Positions 6,321-8,417 of a stretch of 8,417 nucleotides of DNA are shown one piece after another; positions within the stretch are counted from its first letter, which is position 1, and each line of letters opens with the position of its first letter. The position numbers and the translations under genes are program-made. The stretch is taken from assembly GCA_025966215.1 (NCBI GenBank), contig JAOPVM010000273.1, forward strand, positions 1 to 8,417, in the 5' to 3' direction. The DNA comes from Klenkia sp. GTDB taxonomy: Bacteria > Actinomycetota > Actinomycetes > Mycobacteriales > Geodermatophilaceae. The notes beneath the pieces are model-generated. The model did no database searches and was not told the origin of the DNA. It worked only from the letters and a program-made list of their open reading frames with translations.

Positions 6321-7220
6321 ATGGACTTCCCCGTCGTCGCGGTGATCGCCGCGACCCTCACCATCGCCACCCCGTTGGTCTTCGGCGCCTTGGGCGCCCT
6401 GCTGGGGGAGCGGGCCGGCGTGCTGAACCTGGGCATCGAGGGCACGCTCTACGTCGGTGCCTTCGTCGGCTTCCTGGTGGCCGCCCGCACCGGTTCGCTG
6501 ACGCTGGCCGTGCTGTGCGCGGTCGTCTCCGGGGCGCTGGCCGGGGCCCTCGTGGCGCTGCTGACCGTCACCCTGGGGGTCAACCAGCACGTGGCCGGCA
6601 TCGGCACCACCCTGCTGCTGGTCGCCGCGTGCGACTTCGCCAACCGGCTGCTGTTCAGCGGCGGCAGCCAGACCACCACGGTCACGTTCGACCGCTGGTT
6701 CGCCGGGCTGCCCCCGTTCGCGCAGTACCCGATGACCTACGTCGGGTTCCTGCTGCTCGCCCCGGCGGTGTGGTGGGTGATCCGCTCCACCGGTGCCGGC
6801 CTGCGGTTGAGCGCGGTGGGGGAGAACCCGGAGGCCGCCGACACCGCCGGGGTCTCGGTCGCCGCGACCCGGTGGACGGCGCTGGTCGTCGGCGGCGCGC
6901 TGATGGCCCTGGGCGGGTCGTTCCTCACCCTGTCCCTGCTGGGCACCTTCACCTTGGACATCGTGTCGGGGCGCGGGTGGATCTGCATCGCCCTGGTCAT
7001 CTTCGGCCGCTGGAGGGTCTGGCCGATCGTGCTCGGTGCGCTGCTGTTCGGGCTCTTCGACGCCCTCCAGCTCCAACTGGCCATCACCCCGGCCTTCGGT
7101 TCGGTGCCCAACGAGCTGCTCATCGCGCTGCCCTACTTCGTCGTCATCGCCGCCCTCGCCGTCCGCGGCCGCGGCGTCCGCTACCCGGGCGCCTACCTGA
7201 TCCCCTACCGCCGGGCATGA
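6321..7220 (+). CDS. ABC transporter permease, nucleoside type (second subunit)
   Basis: A 299-residue membrane protein, the usual shorter partner in BMP-type importers (NupQ/YufQ-like). It begins with a hydrophobic helix (about 5-27), then GERAGVLNLGIEG (29-41), the family's hallmark, where NLGIEG is the counterpart of NIGAEGQ in the first permease. Further helices lie at about 45-65, 66-88, 92-105, 138-155, 185-208, 221-250 and 264-282. The cytoplasmic coupling loop is VGENPEAADTAGVSV (166-180). The sequence ends with a short basic tail (YLIPYRRA). The two permeases form the heterodimeric channel, and the gene sits three bases after the first permease stop. Its own stop overlaps an in-frame ATG of the deaminase reading frame (ATGA at 7217-7220). 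Confidence 0.94.
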   Translation: MDFPVVAVIAATLTIATPLVFGALGALLGERAGVLNLGIEGTLYVGAFVGFLVAARTGSLTLAVLCAVVSGALAGALVALLTVTLGVNQHVAGIGTTLLLVAACDFANRLLFSGGSQTTTVTFDRWFAGLPPFAQYPMTYVGFLLLAPAVWWVIRSTGAGLRLSAVGENPEAADTAGVSVAATRWTALVVGGALMALGGSFLTLSLLGTFTLDIVSGRGWICIALVIFGRWRVWPIVLGALLFGLFDALQLQLAITPAFGSVPNELLIALPYFVVIAALAVRGRGVRYPGAYLIPYRRA

Positions 7221-7236
7221 CCCGCACCCACCTCAC

Positions 7237-7241
7237 GGAGG
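7237..7241 (+). promoter_or_regulatory. Ribosome binding site deciding the deaminase start
   Basis: GGAGG lies five bases before ATG 7247. The upstream in-frame ATG 7217, which overlaps the permease stop, has no comparable site. Translation from 7247 gives a protein length close to that of yeast cytosine deaminase. Confidence 0.6.
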
Positions 7242-7246
7242 CCCCC

Positions 7247-7714
7247 ATGTCGTCCCTGCAGCACTCCGCCCGCACCGATGCCGAGCTGCTCGCGCACGCC
7301 CTCGCCCAGGCCCGGCTCGGCCGGGACGAGGGCGGGGTGCCGATCGGCGCGGCCCTGGTGGTGGACGGCGAGGTGCAGGCGGTGGGCCGGAACCGGCGGG
7401 TGCAGCTGGGCAGTGCGATCCGGCACGGGGAGACCGACTGCCTCGAGGCCGCCGGTCGGCTGCCCGCGTCGGTCTACGCCCGGGCCACGATGGTCACCAC
7501 GCTGTCGCCGTGCGACATGTGCACCGGCGCGGTGCTGCTCTACGGCATCCCGCGGGTGGTGATCGGGGAGAACCGCACGTTCCTCGGCGGGGAGGACCTG
7601 CTCCGCGCCCGCGGCGTCGAGGTCGTGGTGCTCGACGACGCCGAGTGCCTCGAGCTGATGACCGACTTCATCGCCCGGGAGCCTGCGCTCTGGAACGAGG
7701 ACATCGGCGTCTAG
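7247..7714 (+). CDS. Cytosine deaminase, yeast Fcy1-like (zinc-dependent CDA fold)
   Basis: A 155-residue cytoplasmic enzyme predicted to convert cytosine to uracil and ammonia. The zinc site is plain: H60-G-E62 (E62 the proton shuttle) and the PCDMC motif with C89 and C92. The resemblance to Saccharomyces Fcy1 (158 residues, from memory) is close: EGGVPIGA (28-35), GSAIRHGET (55-63), TTLSPCDMCTGAVLLYGIPRVVIGEN (84-109), RGVEVVVLDD (122-131) and the C-terminal W149-NEDIG tail. Residues that contact the pyrimidine in Fcy1 (Asn51, Phe114, Trp152, Asp155) appear to have counterparts at N49, F112, W149 and D152. The bacterial CodA enzyme is an unrelated amidohydrolase. As last gene of an importer operon it gives the substrate clue for the transporter. 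Guanine, isoguanine or another aminopyrimidine cannot be excluded. The alternative start ATG 7217 adds ten residues (MTRTHLTEAP). The stop TAG lies in the palindrome CTAG shared with the convergent gene. Confidence 0.9.
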   Translation: MSSLQHSARTDAELLAHALAQARLGRDEGGVPIGAALVVDGEVQAVGRNRRVQLGSAIRHGETDCLEAAGRLPASVYARATMVTTLSPCDMCTGAVLLYGIPRVVIGENRTFLGGEDLLRARGVEVVVLDDAECLELMTDFIAREPALWNEDIGV

Positions 7715-8417
7715 CGGCCCTCCCACCAGGCGAGCACCCGCAGCGCGCGCAGGGTGTTCCACCGGCTGGGCTCGCCGACGGGCTCCAGCTCGAACGGCAC
7801 CCGCCCGGGGTGGGCGCGGCCCAGCAGCCAGCGGCCGTCGTCGCCCTGCTGGGCCGCGACCGCCTCGACTGCCTCCCGGCAGTGCTCGTCGAGGAAGGTG
7901 CCGGCGTCGCGCAGGTGGTCCAGCGCCCGGAGGACGTCGAAGTACCAGCGCGGCGGGAACGCCAGGGTGGTGAAGTCCGGGTCGATGAGCTCGCCGGTGG
8001 AGGCCCTGCGCAGCAGCCGGCGCTGGAGCAGGTAGTCCTGCCCGCGCAGCCGGGCCTCGCGGACCCCGGCGTCGCCGGTGCGGCGCTCGAACTCCAGCAG
8101 ACCCTCGCAGACGGCGATCGTGGTGTGGAAGGACGACCGGGTCGACCCGGTCTCCACCGCGCAGTTCCACCCGCCGTCGGCCAGCTGCTCGCCCACCAAC
8201 CGGGTGGCGATGCCGACGACGTCCCGGTCGAAGTACGCGCCGACGGCCAGGGTCGTCCCGTTGATGCAGGGCTCGACCTCGCCGTCGAAGAATCGCTGGC
8301 CGTCGTGCTCCCAGCGGCAGTGTTCGGCGACCCTGGCCACGGCCGGTGCGGCAGCGTCGGCGGGCAGCCCGAACCGGCGCAGCAGCTCCAGGACGTGGGC
8401 GGTCGACGTCCACGGTT
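7711..8417 (-). CDS. Squalene-cyclase/prenyltransferase-like alpha-barrel protein, C-terminal part (cut by the right window edge)
   Basis: The visible 234 residues are the C-terminal end of a larger protein, and the frame stays open to the window edge. The sequence is helical and repetitive, with features of the (alpha/alpha) barrel terpenoid cyclase/prenyltransferase superfamily. It opens with PWTSTAHVLELLRRFGLP (1-18 of the visible part) and has EVEPCINGTTLAVGAYF (46-62). Two QW-like motifs of the form Q-x3-G-x-W are seen at 77-83 (QLADGGW) and 190-196 (QGDDGRW). A short aromatic end (RVLAWWEGR) follows. The DXDD catalytic motif of squalene-hopene cyclases would lie outside this window if present, so enzyme activity cannot be judged. 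Many actinobacterial homologues are annotated only as squalene cyclase-like or hypothetical. GTG 8340 is not the true start, because family-like sequence continues upstream of it. The gene is convergent with the deaminase and probably unrelated to the transport operon. Confidence 0.8.
   Translation of the reverse strand, partial: PWTSTAHVLELLRRFGLPADAAAPAVARVAEHCRWEHDGQRFFDGEVEPCINGTTLAVGAYFDRDVVGIATRLVGEQLADGGWNCAVETGSTRSSFHTTIAVCEGLLEFERRTGDAGVREARLRGQDYLLQRRLLRRASTGELIDPDFTTLAFPPRWYFDVLRALDHLRDAGTFLDEHCREAVEAVAAQQGDDGRWLLGRAHPGRVPFELEPVGEPSRWNTLRALRVLAWWEGR
7732..7759 (+). terminator. Weak candidate hairpin terminator downstream of the deaminase
   Basis: GAGCACCC (7732-7739) can pair with GGGTGTTC (7752-7759) over eight base pairs, one of them G-U, around a 12-base GC-rich loop. 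It lies 17 bases after the deaminase stop and has no following T-run, so it would be the U-less type sometimes proposed in actinobacteria. It lies inside the coding sequence of the convergent gene, so chance pairing is possible. Confidence 0.2.

Noticed and set aside
4998..7076. A 692-codon open frame on the minus strand opposite the permease genes
   Set aside because: It is extremely rich in Gln, Gly, Asp, His and Arg, as expected when Leu/Val/Ala codons of GC-rich membrane protein genes are read antisense. It has no recognisable domain, and the plus-strand genes are clear.

Overview
The DNA is very GC-rich and nearly every real codon ends in G or C. The gene types (PucR regulator, DUF4916 Nudix-like protein, leaderless-looking starts) point to a high-GC actinobacterium. 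A family such as Geodermatophilaceae or Pseudonocardiaceae is a guess; the sequence does not settle the genus. The window is a compact, almost gap-free chromosomal segment. I see no RNA genes, insertion sequences, CRISPR arrays or phage genes.

Layout, left to right. (1) Positions 1-297, minus strand: the start of a hotdog-fold acyl-CoA thioesterase that appears degraded inside and runs off the left edge. (2) 358-891, plus: a DUF4916/Nudix-like protein with a broken Nudix box. (3) 893-2416, minus: a full-length PucR-family transcription regulator, tail to tail with the Nudix-like gene with one base between the stops. (4) 2417-2545: a divergent control region with a candidate promoter for each direction and short inverted repeats. 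(5) 2546-7714, plus: a five-gene operon coding for a BMP-type substrate-binding lipoprotein, a double-domain ABC ATPase, two membrane permeases and a small zinc deaminase of the yeast Fcy1 cytosine-deaminase type. (6) 7711-8417, minus: the C-terminal part of a squalene-cyclase/prenyltransferase-like alpha-barrel protein that runs off the right edge. Its stop codon lies in the same CTAG palindrome as the deaminase stop.

The central unit reads as a nucleobase uptake-and-use module. The lipoprotein captures a base or nucleoside outside the membrane, the permease pair and ATPase import it, and the deaminase converts it in the cytoplasm (most likely cytosine to uracil plus ammonia). The divergent PucR protein is the obvious candidate regulator. 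Pairing a BMP-type importer with an Fcy1-type deaminase, instead of the CodB permease with the unrelated CodA deaminase, is the most interesting feature here. Ligand and regulation are inferred from context and conserved residues, not shown directly.
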